Positions 5,872 to 6,701 of a stretch of DNA of 6,701 nt are shown piece by piece. Location: contig JARFQC010000165.1 in the NCBI GenBank assembly GCA_029287965.1, positions 1-6,701 on the forward strand, in the 5' to 3' direction. A program made the translations under genes and the position numbers. Within the stretch, counting starts at the first letter, position 1, and each line of letters begins with the position of its first letter. The notes beneath the pieces are model-generated. The model saw nothing but the letters and a program-made list of their open reading frames with translations. It was not told the DNA's origin and searched no databases. Source of the stretch: Arenicellales bacterium. Lineage in GTDB: Bacteria > Pseudomonadota > Gammaproteobacteria > BMS3Bbin11.

Positions 5872-6701
5872 CTAAAGGAATTCGGCATCCATGACAGGTA
5901 TCCTGGTCAGGGTCCTCTCAGCCAGCTGCTGGATCACGACGGCGGGCTTGTGTCGTTCAACGAGTTTGTTCAGGTGTGAGTAATCGAGCGGCAGTCCGGT
6001 AAATGTCGCCCGTTTGAAATATTGCGACATATACGGATGTAGCCAGGTGAAGAAAGAGTCCCTGAAGACAACGGTATTGAGATCGGATTTGCCGCACTGT
6101 GTCGTAAACGTCTCCGCGAAGTTGCCGCTCGCAGGAGTTGGTCGTTTCGTACAGGGGTCAAATTTAGGTCGGGGGTACAGCTCGCTGAACTGGTCTCTCG
6201 ATCCGATGAAGATGGACAGTTCACCGCCTTTTCCTTCCCTGATTCTGAAATCGTCCGCTTGATATGAAACGGGCTTGATCTGATCAGGGAAGCTCCTGGC
6301 GAGGGCGTTGGCAATTTCGAACTGGGCGATGCTTGAACCGTAGTGGTTCCAGTGTGTATCGCTTTTGAAGTAAAGGAGCCTCCCGTCGCTTTTGCTGTCT
6401 ATGAGAGGCTGCCTCAGATCAATGATAGGCACTGTCGTGTGTCGCACCATGTAATCGGTAAACTGGTCCGTCAAGGTGTCAGTATTCACCTGGTGCATGT
6501 GATCGGGCAGGTATTCCGGGTAGACCGTATGCTTGTTGGGTGCGATGACGAAGATATACCGGATGTCCCGTTTCGCCAGCCAGTCATACCGTGCCTGCAG
6601 TACACGTGCATACTGTTCGAGTTCTGGCGGGTTGTACTTGCGGATGCCGCGTGTTGCATTGATCAGGTCGTCATCCGCAATACCCCGGTAGAAGAGCCAG
6701 C
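5872..6701 (-). CDS. AlgX/AlgJ-like SGNH-family O-acetyltransferase, C-terminal part
   Basis: The frame is open from the right edge to a stop at 5872-5874 and shows 275 residues; the N-terminus lies outside. The visible part begins WLFYRG, a motif typical of the start of the AlgX/AlgJ SGNH hydrolase-like domain, followed by ELEQYARVLQARYDWL and YIFVIAPNKHTVYPEYLP. The catalytic Asp and His sit in SDTHWN (D and H codons at 6358-6360 and 6352-6354), and the nucleophile Ser in VFRDSFF (codon 6055-6057), so the triad appears complete. Two cysteines about 19 residues apart could form a disulfide, in keeping with a periplasmic location. AlgX and AlgJ transfer acetyl groups to alginate in the periplasm, fed by the membrane protein AlgI; related enzymes modify other exopolysaccharides, so alginate itself should not be assumed. 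An internal Met at 6498 is not the start, because conserved sequence continues upstream of it. Confidence 0.85.
   Translation of the reverse strand, partial: WLFYRGIADDDLINATRGIRKYNPPELEQYARVLQARYDWLAKRDIRYIFVIAPNKHTVYPEYLPDHMHQVNTDTLTDQFTDYMVRHTTVPIIDLRQPLIDSKSDGRLLYFKSDTHWNHYGSSIAQFEIANALARSFPDQIKPVSYQADDFRIREGKGGELSIFIGSRDQFSELYPRPKFDPCTKRPTPASGNFAETFTTQCGKSDLNTVVFRDSFFTWLHPYMSQYFKRATFTGLPLDYSHLNKLVERHKPAVVIQQLAERTLTRIPVMDAEFL

Overview
The window looks like chromosomal DNA from a gammaproteobacterium with moderate G+C. This rests on the gene families and on ordinary Sec and lipoprotein signals; no rRNA, tRNA or marker gene fixes the taxon. There are seven coding regions, two of them cut by the window edges. 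I saw no tRNA, CRISPR array, insertion sequence or phage gene. No gap between genes exceeds 300 bases.

Left part, plus strand: the window opens inside the last 68 codons of an extremely Asp-rich protein with a 13-residue His-containing repeat. It is closed by a textbook intrinsic terminator (297-339). A single lipoprotein gene of the DUF2202 family (ferritin-like, putative di-metal helical bundle) follows at 487-1026.

Middle and right part, minus strand: all other genes read leftwards. In transcription order they are (1) the C-terminal 275 residues of an AlgX/AlgJ-like SGNH acetyltransferase (5872-6701), (2) a membrane-anchored or exported TlpA/DipZ-like thioredoxin with a CWNC active site (5079-5651), (3) a large hybrid-topology sensor kinase whose periplasmic part is a PhnD/TtrS-like solute-binding domain (2441-4894), (4) its FixJ/NarL-type response regulator, overlapping the kinase by 4 bases (1812-2444), and (5) an exported DsrE-family protein with one conserved cysteine (1144-1629). 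The last gene ends at a strong minus-strand terminator (1057-1087), which also separates it from the convergent DUF2202 gene.

How they may work together: kinase and regulator are clearly a two-component pair resembling TtrS/TtrR, the tetrathionate sensors. The flanking DsrE-family and thioredoxin-like exported proteins suggest a theme of periplasmic sulfur or thiol chemistry, with the two-component system as its sensor. This is inferred from gene order; no substrate can be read from the sequence. Paired 13-base dyads upstream of the kinase and a perfect 16-base dyad upstream of the DsrE gene are candidate operators. The Asp/His-rich tail and the ferritin-like lipoprotein suggest a separate metal-handling theme on the left. 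The AlgX-like gene belongs to an exopolysaccharide O-acetylation locus that continues beyond the right edge.
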